Assembly: GCF_900497805.2 (NCBI RefSeq)
Contig: NW_020954599.1
Coordinates: 47,251,397-47,315,396 of the forward strand
DNA: 64,000 nt
Origin: Vombatus ursinus
Lineage: Eukaryota > Chordata > Mammalia > Diprotodontia > Vombatidae
Direction: 5' to 3'
Shown here: positions 31,813 through 43,108 of the stretch, one piece after another
Position numbering within the stretch: the stretch's first letter is position 1
Layout: each line of letters opens with the position of its first letter
Notes under the pieces: model-generated
What the model saw: only the letters and a program-made list of their open reading frames with translations
The model's database searches: none
What the model was told of the DNA's origin: nothing
Translations under genes and position numbers: made by a program

Positions 31813-33361
31813 AATAAGTTCAAAAGAAAAAAAGAAAGAAAGAAAACACTGCATCCAGCAAGGAGCAAAGAGACACTGCAGACCTATGAGAATAGGGAAT
31901 CAATTGAGGTAGGAAGCATCTTCAAAGAGTATAATTCCTACCAACAGAAAAGAGTCAGGCCTTAGAGGGGAGCAGACTCTCAGAACAAAGATGAGTATGA
32001 CAGCTAGGAAGAATGTGGGATACAAAGGAAGTTGATTGAAGATGCTACAAAGAGAGAAATAACCTTAAGGATTTATAGTACTCGGAGTTGTGAGTTGCCT
32101 TTGCCAAGTATGTGTATCTCTCCACAATTTTATTCCAACTGCCAGTCCACTCTTCTTATGGACATTCATTATAATTTTTGGAGAATTCATTGCAGTGTGT
32201 GAGGAAAATGTTTTATAGCAACTATTTGTATTTTATCTCTCAGGAAATTACTTTGCTAAGAGCTAATTATGTCTATTGGCTGATTGTTCATGAGAAGTGC
32301 ACTTCTCTTTGGGGTTAATAAACTATAGTATTAAATGAATAGTCTCACAGGTGACTTCTTTTACCTTGAGGTACCAGCCAAACTCTGGGAACCCACTATT
32401 TGAGTGGAAGTAACCTGGGGCTATGATTTTTCTCATAAAACTAAGTTCTATGTTTCTATTATTCAAGTAATGATTATATAATTTTTTGAATGTGAAGAAC
32501 TTCTTTTTATTCAATTTTGAGTCCAAATTAACTAGTGCTTAACTTAAAGGTACAGATTCATATATCTATGTAATATAGAAGTATATTTCTGTATCAATAT
32601 ATTCTTGTACACAAAGACACAGATTTAGCTGATGGATAAAGATATAGACATCATAACAGATATAGGCATATATATGGAAAGATTAACAATAAATTTCCTA
32701 TTAAACTATATGAGACTGTCCTGGTAATATCTTTTTTATATACTTTATCCAATAGTGATGAAAAAATTACAGATTTCAGATTATTATGGATTGGTCTAAA
32801 GAAGGTTTGAGGCTCAATGAAGTTATTACTATCATCCGTAAAAAGAATTTGGAGAAGCTTGAGACAATTAGGGATCCTTATGGTTGGACTACATGCAGTT
32901 CATACTTCATGACATTGGTCACTAACTTAAGTGAGCACATGCATTTCTTTTCTATAATTTACTTGTTGCTAAAATTCAGTGGGTTGTTAAATGTAATTTT
33001 TCCACATTTGCATATGTTATGGGATCTTCTATAATTTAATCTATGCATGACAGATGCTTTGTTTGAGAAAAACCTGTTAGCTTTGGTTTGTTCTATGAAT
33101 TCTTATGCTTTCCTGAAACCAAAAGAAACAGTGGGATAATCTGTCTCTCTACTCCTCCATCATTTCTGTCATCATGATGATTTGGTCTACTGTATAAATT
33201 CCATCTTGTTTCATCAAGGAAATCTTTGATATATCTACAAACCATCCTCAAAGAGATTTAATAGAAAGTTGACATGTTTTTTGTGAATTGTTGTTGAAAA
33301 TAAATATTTAGGAACTATTGTTGAGATCACAAAATTTAACTTACATCAGCTTTACAGAGGA
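31813..33361. other. Unassigned DNA, no gene seen
   Basis: An 82-codon frame at 32,786-33,034 has no recognisable domain. No repeat family identified beyond A-rich sequence at 31,825-31,850. Confidence 0.4.
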
Positions 33362-33495
33362 TAATCACTTGTGGTACAGTGGATAGAGCTCTGGCCTTAG
33401 AGTCAGGAGGACCTGAATTTAAATCTGGCCTCAGACACTTGACACTTACTAGCTGTGTGACCCTGGGCAAGTCACTTAACTCCAATTGTCTCACT
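33362..33495 (+). repeat. tRNA-derived SINE, poly(A) type
   Basis: 'cacttgtggtacagtggata', 'gccttagagtcaggaggacc', 'tgaatttaaatc' (B-box region), 'gctgtgtgaccctgggcaag' and 'tcacttaactccaattgtct'. The A-tail has decayed. Confidence 0.85.
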
Positions 33496-33583
33496 TTTCA
33501 CTATTGCTTTTAAGATACTAGTTATGTTTGGAATCACCCAAGAGCAGGCACTCTAATGGACATAATGCTTACAGAGCTAGAAG

Positions 33584-33587
<4 letters not shown>

Positions 33588-33634
<47 letters not shown>

Positions 33635-33644
33635 NNNNNNNNNN

Positions 33645-33693
<49 letters not shown>
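33588..33693. repeat. (TC)n microsatellite with a 10-N gap
   Basis: TC dinucleotides on both sides of 10 N (33,635-33,644). The long open frames that cross it are artefacts. Confidence 0.95.
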
Positions 33694-33698
<5 letters not shown>

Positions 33699-35395
33699 CT
33701 TCAACCCAGTTCTGCCTTTGATAAATGTTTATTTGACTCTGGCCACATCATTGAACTCCTTAGGGCTATAGGCTACTATATAAAACAAGTGTTCTTACTG
33801 GCTTATGTGTGTCTTGGACACTTTGCGTCCAAGGAGTCTTGAGATGCAAATGAACAGCTTCTCAGAATAATATCTAAATGCATTAAAATACATAGGATTA
33901 CACAGAACACTAATCATATTCAAATATTTATCAACATAAAAATGAAGAAACAAGTTCATAGAACTCGAGCTAAGAATCCCTGCTCTGATTATAAGTTGGA
34001 GAGAATGTGCCAACCTACATTGATCAAGGAAATTTCTCCACCTATAATTCCCTGCACAAATGAAAAAAAAAAAGATTTCTCATGCTTCTATGTGTGTCTG
34101 TGTGTGTGTATGTATACATTTAAAAATCGCTCCCCCAAACATTCAGACATTCAACTAAATGTATTGTTTCCTGTCAGTAACTTATTTTTCAAAATAGACT
34201 ACAAGTGTGTCTAGATGAACAGAAGTAACATTTCCACTTTTGAGGGGTAAAAGGTTGGGAATGGGGGATGGGAAGTGAATAACAAAATTAAGATATAATT
34301 CATAGTGTGATAAGACTGAGAGGCACTCAGGTTAGAATACAACAATGTATTTCCTTCATGTTTATAATAAAATAAAGTAAAATGCACATAATGTTTAGTA
34401 AAATATGCAAGCTTTTAGAAACACTAATCTATGAACATTAAAACATCCTGTAAGAGCAAACAACCCATTTTTTTTGCCACAATTTAATTATACAACCTTT
34501 CCATTTAGATTTGTTTTGCTTCCAAGAAAGCAAAAAAAGCTTTTAATTCATATTTTCAATTTTTTATCTTAATCAAGATTAAATTATTTTGCTGTTAATA
34601 ATGGTTTCTGATTGAGTTTATCCTAAAAATCTGACAAATGCTACAATGATATAGTCTAATTTGCATCTCTGTTGCCAGCTCACAGGTTGAAACAATAGCT
34701 TATCTTTCCTTCTTTGCTGACTTTGAAAACATTTCACTGTTCAACTACCTTTGGTTATTTTTATCCTGCACCATAGGAAGGAAGTATTTGACAACAGGGA
34801 CACTCAGTGAATTGAATTATTTCTTAGAAAATTACACATTTGGGACTGATTTCTTTTGCAGTTTCCATAGATGCAATGCTCATGAAGAAAGGATAAGCCT
34901 GCTTGGGTTTATCTTCTCCCTGAAGATCAAAACTGTCAGAATGAAAATAATTCTGGCTTAAATTCCTAGAATAAAATAACAGTAATAAACAGAATGGAAT
35001 TGACTCTCTGTGGATCTTAATGTGGCACAGGCATTGAAGTGCAATGGCTATAGATGGCCACAGTCAAATAGTTGTGCTAGATTGTTAATATCCTCCTGGA
35101 TCATATACCACTGTTAATACCAGAGGGAAAATGACACAGGTCTTGATACACATCAGCAAATGGTCCCAGGAGCATCACTATTTTTCCGAGTATCAGAAAA
35201 GAAGTCCCAAGTTATCCATTCCCATACTTGTTTCCTCGCATGCTCTAACACTGAAAGTATTTTAGCCAAAGACCTATACATACATACACATGCATGCACT
35301 CATACATCCACACAAAAGCAAAAACAAAAACATCATCTTTCTCCCATGTCTTAGATTTAGAAAGAATCTCAAAAATTATCTTATCTTACCTATAT
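33694..35395. other. Unassigned DNA, no gene seen
   Basis: Short TG/TA and CA runs near 34,090 and 35,275. A non-repeat stretch at 34,480-34,780 has homeodomain-like AT motifs and an octamer-like 'aatttgcat'. No exon recognised. Confidence 0.35.
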
Positions 35396-35765
35396 CTGAA
35401 TAAACATATTCTCTACAACATACCTAACAATTAGTTTTTTTACCCTCACTTGAAGTTTTATTGTGAGAGAAAACCTACTAGCTTCTGAGGTAGTTCATTC
35501 TCATTTTTGAACTGCTCTAATATTTAGGATTTTTTTTATAATTGGCCTAATTTTGCAACTTTTGTTCACTGTATTTAATTCTGCCTTCTGAGACAAGGAA
35601 AAGAAGACTAATACCTCTTCCACTATAAAGATTTTCAAATACATGAAAAGAACTAGCATTTTCTGTCTGAGGCTTCTCTTCTCCATGTTATACATCCTTA
35701 TTTTCTTTATTACATATGGCAACTTCTATTCCTTGTCTTCTCAGGTTGCCTTTTAGCATTCTAAA
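35396..35765 (-). repeat. Possible CR1/L3-type LINE fragment
   Basis: In antisense: 'ctgaggcttctcttctccat', 'gttatacatcctta' and 'gcaacttctattccttg' resemble the CR1-type 3' region also suspected at 3,280-3,560. Weak. Confidence 0.25.
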
Positions 35766-36323
35766 ATGAGAAATAGGAAACTAAACACAACAATTGAGAA
35801 GAGGTTTGCTGAGGAAGACCATTATAGGACATTTGGCCTCAAGGATAGGGCCTGTGTTCCAATCCCAGCACTGACACAAACTGTTTTATAACAACCTTGG
35901 CATTCAACCTCAGAGCACTAGACAATTTTCTAGGATTTTATATAGTTTTTTTTCCCTGCCATATGACACTGATAACTCTTATTCAGCATGGGGTTCCCAA
36001 CTAGGCAATGACAATTCAATGGTTGATCAATCACAGACCCTAATCTTATTAATTATGAAGTATCATCTACTGACTTGGCCTTTTTCCTTGGGTGTATGGA
36101 CATGACTGATGCATAGGTGATAATACAGAGAACTGGCCAGCAGGACACTATTTAATGTCTATCACCCCCTCACTTCAATATCCCAAAATGAATATCCTCC
36201 TTTTAAAGTCCCCTTCGTTTATACTTCAGTTTATATCATGCCTTCCCCTCCTTCAGAACAGTAAAATAAAGGATTCAGAGAAATCAAAGAGTTGAGCTTC
36301 TCTGGGTTAATTAATAATGATAA

Positions 36324-36335
36324 AGAAGATTGAGG
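36324..36335. repeat. Target-site duplication of the half-L1, left
   Basis: 'agaagattgagg' matches 39,239-39,250 ('agaggattgagg') at 11 of 12 positions. Confidence 0.65.
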
Positions 36336-36353
36336 AATGATCCTGAGGGGGGT

Positions 36354-36370
36354 GGAGCCAAGATGGCAGA
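36354..36370 (+). promoter_or_regulatory. YY1-like site at the L1 5' end
   Basis: 'ccaagatggc' lies about 20 bases from the element start, the same position and sequence as the YY1 site that sets the transcription start in human L1. Functional use here is inferred. Confidence 0.5.
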
Positions 36371-37131
36371 GTGAAAGCAATGACTTGCTTGAGCTCTCCC
36401 CCAAACCCCTCCAAATACCTGTAAAAAAACGGCTCTAAACAAATTCTAAAGCAGCAGAACCCACAAAAAGACAGAGCGAAACAAATTTCCAGCTCAAGAC
36501 AACCTGGAAAGTTGATCATTAAGGTGTATCGCACAGGACAGGGAGAGGAGAGCAGTTCGGCGTGGGCATGCAGGCCACAGCAAACCTGGAGCAGGCCTCA
36601 GAGGACTGAATCACGGGCAGCTGTGGTGGTTTCCAGAATTCTCAACCCATAAACACCAAAGACAACTTGGAAGGTCGGTGGGAAAAGTCTGTGACTGTGG
36701 TGAGAGAGAGAAACTAGGTTTCAGCCACAAGTCCCGAGCGTGGCCCTGGGCAGCGGCTGCCTCCTGAGCTTCTGGCCTACCGACTGAGGGGGAATCAAGT
36801 GGCTGATCAGAGGGGGATTGCAGGGATCTTTTTGCCAGTGGTGAGGTAGGAATCTCTTGCTTTGCCTGTGCTTGGATCTGGGTCACAGTTCTGAGGGGCG
36901 GTCCCCGGGTGAGGAGGAGTGCAGGTGTGGTGCAGCTTGTTGTGGCAGTGGAGATGAAACACCTTGCCCCTTATCATACCACCTTGGAAGAACTGAAAAT
37001 TTACAGGTCCCTAGAAGTAGCTCTGAAAACAGCTGTAAAAACCCCCGAAGCTTCGGACACTACATTCTCCACATTGGAAGCAGACTCTTACCTTAACAAA
37101 GAGTTTAAAACTCAAGTAATTGGGTGGGATC

Positions 37132-38160
37132 ATGAGTAAGCAGAGCAAAAAGAGTCAGACTATATTATCTTACTTTGGTGACAAAGAAGATCAAAACATA
37201 CAACCAGAAGAAGACAACAAAGTCAAAACTCCTACTTTCAAAGCCTCTAAGAAAAATATGAATCAGTCCCAGGCCTTGGAAGAGCTCAAAAAGGATTTTG
37301 AGAAGCAAGTAAGAGAAGTAGAGGAAAAACTGGGAAGAGAAATGAGAGTGATGCAAGAAAATCATGAAAAACAAGTCAACAGCTTGCTAAAGGAGATGCA
37401 AAAAAATACTGAAGAAAATAACACCTTAAAAAATAGCCTAACCCAAATGGTAAAAGAGGTCTGAAAAGCCAATCAGGAGAAGAATGCCCTAAAAAGCAAA
37501 ATTGGCCAAATGGAAAAGGAAGTCCAAAAGATTACTGAAGAAAATACTTCCTTAAACATTAGAATAGAGCAACTGGAAGCTAGTGACTTTATGAGAAATC
37601 AAGATACTGTAAAACAAATCCAAAAGAATGAAAAATTAGAAAACAATGTGAAATATCTCATTGGAAAAACAACTGACCTGGAAAACAGATCCAGGAGAGA
37701 GAATTTAAAAATTATTGGACTATCTGAAAGCCATGATCAAAAAAAGAGCCTAGACATCATGTTTCAAGAAATTATCAAGGAAAACTGCCCTGATATTTTA
37801 GAACCAGAGGGCAAAATAGAAATTGAAAGAATCCACTGATCTCTTCCTGAAAGAGACCCCCAAAGGAAAACTCCTAGGAATGTTGTAGCCAAATTCCAGA
37901 GTTCCCAGATCAAGGAGAAAATATTACAAGCAGCCAGAAAGAAACAATTCAAGTACTGTGGAAACACAATCAGGATAACATGAGATTTAGCAGCTTCTAC
38001 ATTAAGGGACCGCAGGCCATGGAATATAATATTCTGTAGGGCACAACCAAGAATCATCTACCCAACAAAATTGAGTATAATCCTTCAGGGCAAAAAATGG
38101 TCATTCAGTGAAATAGAGGACTTTCAAACATTCTTGATGAAATTGAATAGAGTTGAATAG
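37132..38160 (+). pseudogene. L1 ORF1 (RNA-binding chaperone), three stops
   Basis: 342 codons from ATG to the natural stop at 38,158-38,160, close to the 338 of human ORF1p. N-terminus 'MSKQSKKSQTILSYFGDKED'. Residues about 45-155 are a long coiled coil with heptads ('ALEELKKDFEKQVREVEEKL', 'KNTEENNTLKNSLTQM', 'EKEVQKITEENTSLNIRIEQ'). Next comes an RRM-like part ('RRENLKIIGLSES') and the C-terminal block 'KEKILQAARKKQFKYCGNTI'. Stops at 37,462-37,464 (TGG to TGA by comparison with sister copies), 37,837-37,839 and 37,981-37,983 interrupt it, yet all lie in one frame: there is no net frameshift over 1,029 bases. Confidence 0.85.
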
Positions 38161-38341
38161 AAAAATTTACTTTCAAATAGAAGACTCAAGTAGAACATGA
38201 AAAGGTAAACAAGAAATAGAAATCATAAGAGAATTATTAAGGTTGAACTGTTTACATTCCTGCATGAAAAGATGATATATGTAATTCATGAGATCTTTGT
38301 CAGTATTAGGGTAGTTAGAGAGAAAAAAATTATATGTATGT

Positions 38342-38342
38342 G

Positions 38343-38407
<65 letters not shown>
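38342..38407. repeat. (GATA)n microsatellite in the spacer
   Basis: About 16 GATA units. Sister copies have a decayed version here (23,310-23,350), so the seed was probably part of the source element. Confidence 0.95.
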
Positions 38408-38409
<2 letters not shown>

Positions 38410-39238
38410 AGGGCACAGGGTAAGTTGAAGATGAAGGGGTCATAACTGGAGAATAAAATTTAGGGGTGAGAGAGGATTATACTAGGAGAAGAAGAAAGGG
38501 AGAGGTAGAACAGGGTAAACTAACTCACAAAAAAAACAGAAAAGAAAAGGTTCTGATAGTGAAGGGGAAATGGGGAAGGTGAGAGGGAATGAGAGAATAT
38601 TATTGTCGTAGGATTTGACTTAAGGAGAGAATAACGTACACACTCAATTGGATATGGAAATCTGTCTTACCCTATAGGAAAATAGGGGGGAAGGGGCAAG
38701 AGAGTAGGGGGATGATAGAGAGGAGGGCAGATTGGGAAAGGGGGTAATCAGAAGCAAATATTTCTGAGGAGGGACAGGGTCAAAAGTAATAATAGAATAA
38801 ATGGGGGCAGGATAGGATTAAGGGAAATAGAGTTCGTTTTTCAAAGCATGTTTACCATGGAAGTGTTTGGCATCACTGCACATGTATAAACTATATTGAG
38901 TTGCATGCCTTTTCAAAGAGGGTGGATGGGGAGGGAGGAAGGGAGAAAATTTGGAACCCAAAGTTTTAAGAACATGTTTAAAAAAATGTTTTCACATGCA
39001 ACTGGGAAATAAGAAATACAGGAAATGGGGTACAAAAATCTATCCTGCCCGACAGGAAAATAGAAAGGGAAGGGGTTAAGGGGGGGGGAGATAGAAGGGA
39101 AGGCAGACTAGGGGAAGTGGTATTCAGAATGCATGCCATCTTGGAGTGGGGGGAGGGATGAGATGGGGTTAAAATTTGGAACTCAAAATCTTGTGGAAGT
39201 AAATGTTGAAAAATAAAAATAAACTTATTAATAAAAAC

Positions 39239-39250
39239 AGAGGATTGAGG
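39239..39250. repeat. Target-site duplication of the half-L1, right
   Basis: 'agaggattgagg', paired with 36,324-36,335. Confidence 0.65.
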
Positions 39251-39884
39251 TTCTGTTCCCCAGCTAGGATGGTTTGTTTTTTCCTAAGGCAAATGGTTCT
39301 ATCCTTAAAGATTATGGATATAAACTCCAGAAACTGTCTTTGCACAAAAAGCAAATTCAGTGAGGAAGTATAGTCAGTAATATTCAAAACACATTTTTTG
39401 GTGATAGTTGGTCAGTAGAATTATCTTAAAGATTAAATGCAATACTTTAATGTTATAAATATCTGTTCACGTAGAAACCAGGAGAGTCAAATTACTTTTA
39501 TTTAAAATATATTTAGAAGCCTATATTATCCCCTATGATGGATAAGTACCTCTAAGAGATGGGAATTTGAGTTTAATTTTTTATTTTTAAATTCAAATTA
39601 TGGCCCAAATTCTCTTATTAAGGTTAGAAATGTATCAACTCTTTTCCATTCTCCTAGGTTTTGTTTAATAATAAGATATATTTTACAATTAATTCTCTGG
39701 ATATATTTCTCTATTTAAAAGAAATAAAAGAAACAAGAAAGAAGGAAAGAGAAATCATATCGCTTTTTTAAAATTTTATCAGACATGATAGTTTTGTGGT
39801 TACTTTTATAAAGGTATATAATTCAGAGATTATCTTTTGAGAATGATTTTTTTCATCAATTTGGACTTTTCTAAAGAACAGAGA
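39251..39884. other. Unassigned AT-rich DNA
   Basis: No gene or repeat recognised. Confidence 0.4.
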
Positions 39885-40085
39885 GACAGTGTTCCATGGT
39901 AGATAAGAAACACAGCTTGGAGTTAGGAAGAGAAGTTCACATCTTGCCTCAGACACTTACGAACTGTGCAGTCATAGACAAGTCACTGATCCTCTCCATG
40001 TCTTTGTATCCACATTTGTAAAACAAAATGGTTGTTTGCATTGGTCCCTAAAGTCCCCTCCACTTCTACATTTAGGATGCAGTGA
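39885..40085 (+). repeat. MIR/CORE-SINE
   Basis: 'cagtgttccatggtagataa', 'cttggagttaggaagagaag', 'tcttgcctcagacacttacg', 'aactgtgcagtcatagacaa' and 'gtcactgatcctctcc' in MIR order. Confidence 0.7.
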
Positions 40086-40329
40086 ATGTAGTTGCAGGTA
40101 TTGTGTCATTTTCCTAGGAAACAAAATGTATATATCTTCCTAATAATTTAGTTTAGTTCTTTTTTAATTTAATAACTAACATCTCTAAAACTTTGTACTT
40201 GGATATCTCCTGTGAAATGACATTAATGCAAGTTAAGATGAAATTGACTGAAAATCTCAAGCTCAAATTAGTCAATAGCTTTCATTAAAATGCATTACAC
40301 AATTTGCATACTAAATACTGCTTATCACT

Positions 40330-40840
40330 GGGAGATAGATGAAGCTTGGGTGAGACATAGATTCTGTCCTTGTTGGACCCCACAGTCTAAATGGCAGAGA
40401 GAAAAAGAGAGAGAGAGAGAAAGAAAGAGAGAGAGAGTGAGCATACAAGTGCATTAGCAAAGTGCAGCACAAAGCATAACATGGGAGGCCTTGTGGTGAA
40501 GTTTGTTAATAAATATCTCGGAAGGCTTTATTAAAGGAATGTCATTTGAATTGCCCTTAAAACCAAAGGTAAGAATTAAGCCAATAAGAGAGGGAGGTAG
40601 CACATTCAGGGACAGAAACAAAATGAAGAAAATCACATTGGCTGGGAAACTAGGGCACATTCAAGGGCCTGAGATGCATTTGGCTAGAGCCTAGAGTTGA
40701 TGGAGCCAAGTCATCAGATAAACTGGGAAGACAGAATGATGCATGGTTGTTAGAGGCTTTAAATACAAGGAAAAGTGTTTGTAAACAACAGGAAGTCATT
40801 GAAAGCCACATGACCAGATCAATGAATGTAAGAGATTATT
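40330..40840. repeat. Old interspersed repeat, family not assigned
   Basis: 'gcttgggtgagacatagatt', 'gggaggccttgtggtgaagt', 'ggcacattcaagggcctgag', 'gaggctttaaatacaaggaa' and 'gccacatgaccagatc' look like a long old mammalian repeat interrupted by a (GA)n run at 40,405-40,440. An 'approximate family' is all that can be said. Confidence 0.3.
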
Positions 40841-40867
40841 TAGACAGTGTTAGAAATGATGGTCTAA

Positions 40868-41015
40868 AGGAGGGGTGGGGAACCTGTGGCCTCAAGGCCA
40901 CATGTTTTAGAATATGTACTCTTAGAACAATTATTTTGGTTTCATATGAAGCCTATAATTTCATTAGTATAATGAAATTATAGCCCAGGGATGGGGACTC
41001 CCTACACCAAAGCAG
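40868..41015. repeat. hAT-like nonautonomous DNA transposon pieces
   Basis: 'aggggtggggaacctgtggc' followed by 'ctcaaggccacatg' resembles the terminal repeat of hAT elements; a second, degraded start ('cagggatggggactcccta') follows at about 40,986 in the same direction. Between them is a palindrome centred near 40,967 ('ataatttcattagtataatg' and its complement). No right terminal repeat is seen. Confidence 0.4.
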
Positions 41016-41047
41016 ATCTACATGTGTTCTGCAGCTTATAGTTTTAG

Positions 41048-41325
41048 AGGTTATGTTGCGGTTTGTCCTTCATTCTCAAAGAGGACCATGAAATCAGGGA
41101 GATGATGACGTGACTTGCAATTGACTTTGATTTGAGTGACGGAGGGCTGTTCAAAGTCACCAGCCTCACTTTCTCCTGCAGAACCAACTGGGTCCAGTGG
41201 CCAGATATTGACCAAGATGACTGGAGAAGGTCCAGGATGCTGTGGAGATCTTGACCCTTTTAAGCTAAGGTCTTTTCAGGTTCTCACTTTGAGTGAGGCA
41301 ATTAAAGGCACCTTTAAGAAATGAA
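41048..41325 (-). repeat. Unnamed repeat, copy 2
   Basis: 'tccttcattctcaaagagga', 'ccatgaaatcagggagatga', 'tgacttgcaattgactttga', 'accagcctcactttctcctg' and 'ttgacccttttaagctaagg' repeat the order at 5,934-6,514. It lacks the last part of that copy. Confidence 0.55.
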
Positions 41326-41332
41326 TCAAGGG

Positions 41333-41481
41333 GAGCAGCTAGATGGCACAATAGATAGAGCACTAGCCCTGGAGTCAGGAGGACCTGAGCTCAAATCCAG
41401 CCTCAGACACACTTACTGTGTGACCCTGGGCAAGTCACTTAACCGCGATTGCCTCGCCAAAAAACAAACAAACAAATAAAA
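41333..41481 (+). repeat. tRNA-derived SINE, poly(A) type
   Basis: 'gcagctagatggcacaatag', 'ctggagtcaggaggacctga', 'gctcaaatccagcctcagac' and 'gtgaccctgggcaagtcact', followed by an A-rich tail with 'caaacaaacaaataaaaa'. It sits at the edge of the unnamed repeat. Confidence 0.9.
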
Positions 41482-42779
41482 AGTGACTCAAAGGATGGCA
41501 CCTTTAATAATAATGATAATAAAAAAAAATCAAACTGGGAAGGGAAGGCCCTCATGGTTTCTGGCCAAAAGAAAAAAAACACTAAGTGGTTGCTAGGGAA
41601 AGAAGTTAAATTGCTTTCTAGGGTTAAAGATCCTAGGTGGGGTCAATTGAATCAGAACCTGAAGCCAAGGCTTCCTAAGCTCAAGACTGGATTTCTGTGT
41701 ACTCTATTACACTGTCTCTCAAAAACAAAACAAACCAAAAATAAAAACAAACAACAACAACAAAATATACTTCAACAAACACAGTGAAGTCACAATTAAT
41801 GTGAAAGTATTCCCCTGAAATGGTTGTTGAATGTATTCAAATTTGAACTATTTGAAGTTATGATTATGTAAAATTTGATAATTGGTTCCAGTCCTATGGA
41901 AATATGCAGTATGAATTTGAATAATGCTACAGTTTTAAGGAACTCATTATTTAGGACCTAGATGAATGTTTATGGTACAAAATCTTCAAACTTCTTTATG
42001 GGAAAGAAAAAATATTGCTTTTCCAGTATTGAATTACTATGCAGGCAATAACTAGAAATAAAAATTTCTGCATTCATTATCCTAATCCTTATTCAAATTA
42101 CTATAAATCATTTCCTCTATTTTTTTGGTAAAAAAATACAACAGTCTAATATTGATGTCAGTGTGCTTGCCCTATTTGCCAAAACTACATTGTTTGATTT
42201 TTCCTAATATTATTCTTACTGAGGCTGTACACCTAGTATGGAAATAGCTTGATGGGGAAAAATAATTTTTCATAAAATCCTGATTTGATTGCAATAAATT
42301 TTCTTATGTACGTAAATCAGAAATTACTGTTCAAGGTGAATTCTAATAGTTCAGAGAATTGTAAGAAACATTACCCATTTATAATTTTGGTCATTAGGCT
42401 CTCCTCTGAAGAAATGGGGAAATTAGAGAATGTGACATAATATTATAATCAAGGAAGGAAAATCATTTTGATATAACTTTTGGGAGGTGCCTATATAAAT
42501 TTCCATTGCATATCCCAATATTTTATTGTAGAAATCTGAGATCTCATAATCCTGATGATCATGAGCCAGTATTTCCAATTTATCACAGTTCTTCAGCTAA
42601 AAATCTAAACAAATCTTAAGGGAAATATTTTCAATAAGCAGATTTTTTTAAAGACCAAAATATGTAAGTCATAACCACTAGTTATTCTAGGAAACAGGCA
42701 ACATATAAACACACCCACAGAGAGATATTTTAAAAAAAGTATAATCACTATAGAGAAGCACTATCTGTCCTAATCTCTC
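41482..42779. other. Unassigned DNA, no gene seen
   Basis: A 112-codon frame (41,449-41,787) begins inside the SINE tail and is lysine/asparagine-rich low complexity, not a gene. Nothing else recognised. Confidence 0.4.
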
Positions 42780-42868
42780 TCTGTCTGTCACCTTCTTATT
42801 TCTTTCACCACCTTAGTCTTGGATTTCATTACCTCTCAAGTGGAATATTGTAATAGCTATCCTAACTT
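42780..42868 (+). repeat. L2-like fragment
   Basis: 'cttggatttcattacctctc', 'aagtggaatattgtaatagc', 'tatcctaacttgg' match the L2-like order at 1,420-1,470. The L1 that follows begins exactly inside it. Confidence 0.45.
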
Positions 42869-43108
42869 GGTATTGAATTAGAGATTTTTAAATTGTTCTT
42901 TTTCCAGCTTTTTTAGTTGTATGCCCAATTTATTTATCTCCTCTTTCTCTATTTTATTCATGTAAGCATTGAAAGATATAAAACTTCCCCTAAAAACAGT
43001 TTTTGCTTCATCCCATAAGTTTTCATATGTTGTCTCATTATTGTTATTCTTTTGGACGAAGTTATTGATTGTTTCTATGATTTGTTGTTTGACCCACTCA
43101 TTCTTTAG
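42869..43108 (-). repeat. Displaced second copy of the L1-B linker
   Basis: 240 bp, ungapped against 46,007-46,246, with about 14 mismatches (94%). It encodes 'LKNEWVKQQIIETINNFVQK', 'TTYENLWDEAKTVFRGSFIS' and 'NAYMNKIEKEEINKLGIQLK'. At the junction with the C-terminal region (43,103-43,118) the two L1 sequences share a '(c)taaag' word. Confidence 0.8.

Larger units (their letters stand above)
36336..39238 (+). mobile_element. Full-length half-L1 (HAL1-like) element
   Basis: Type-1 L1 5' UTR (36,336-37,131) starting close to 'ggagccaagatggcagag', ORF1 (37,132-38,160), spacer with a (GATA)n run, and a G-rich 3' UTR of two tandem related units (about 38,640-38,995 and 39,015-39,235) ending 'aaaaataaacttattaataa'. 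No ORF2 sequence lies between spacer and 3' UTR. The flanking 12-bp near-repeats show it inserted as one 2.9-kb unit, so lack of ORF2 was a property of the copied RNA and not a later loss. It would have needed L1 ORF2 protein in trans. Confidence 0.85.

Noticed and set aside
32786-33034. 82-codon plus-strand frame in unassigned DNA
   Set aside because: No domain, signal or conservation is visible; length is within chance for this much AT-rich DNA.
33362-33440. Possible tRNA gene
   Set aside because: The A/B-box-like words belong to a tRNA-derived SINE found many times here, with an A-rich tail.
33528-33842. 104-codon serine/leucine-rich frame
   Set aside because: It is a (TC)n microsatellite with N positions.
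38342-38407. CRISPR-like regular repeat
   Set aside because: Plain 4-bp GATA units without spacers, in a eukaryotic half-L1.
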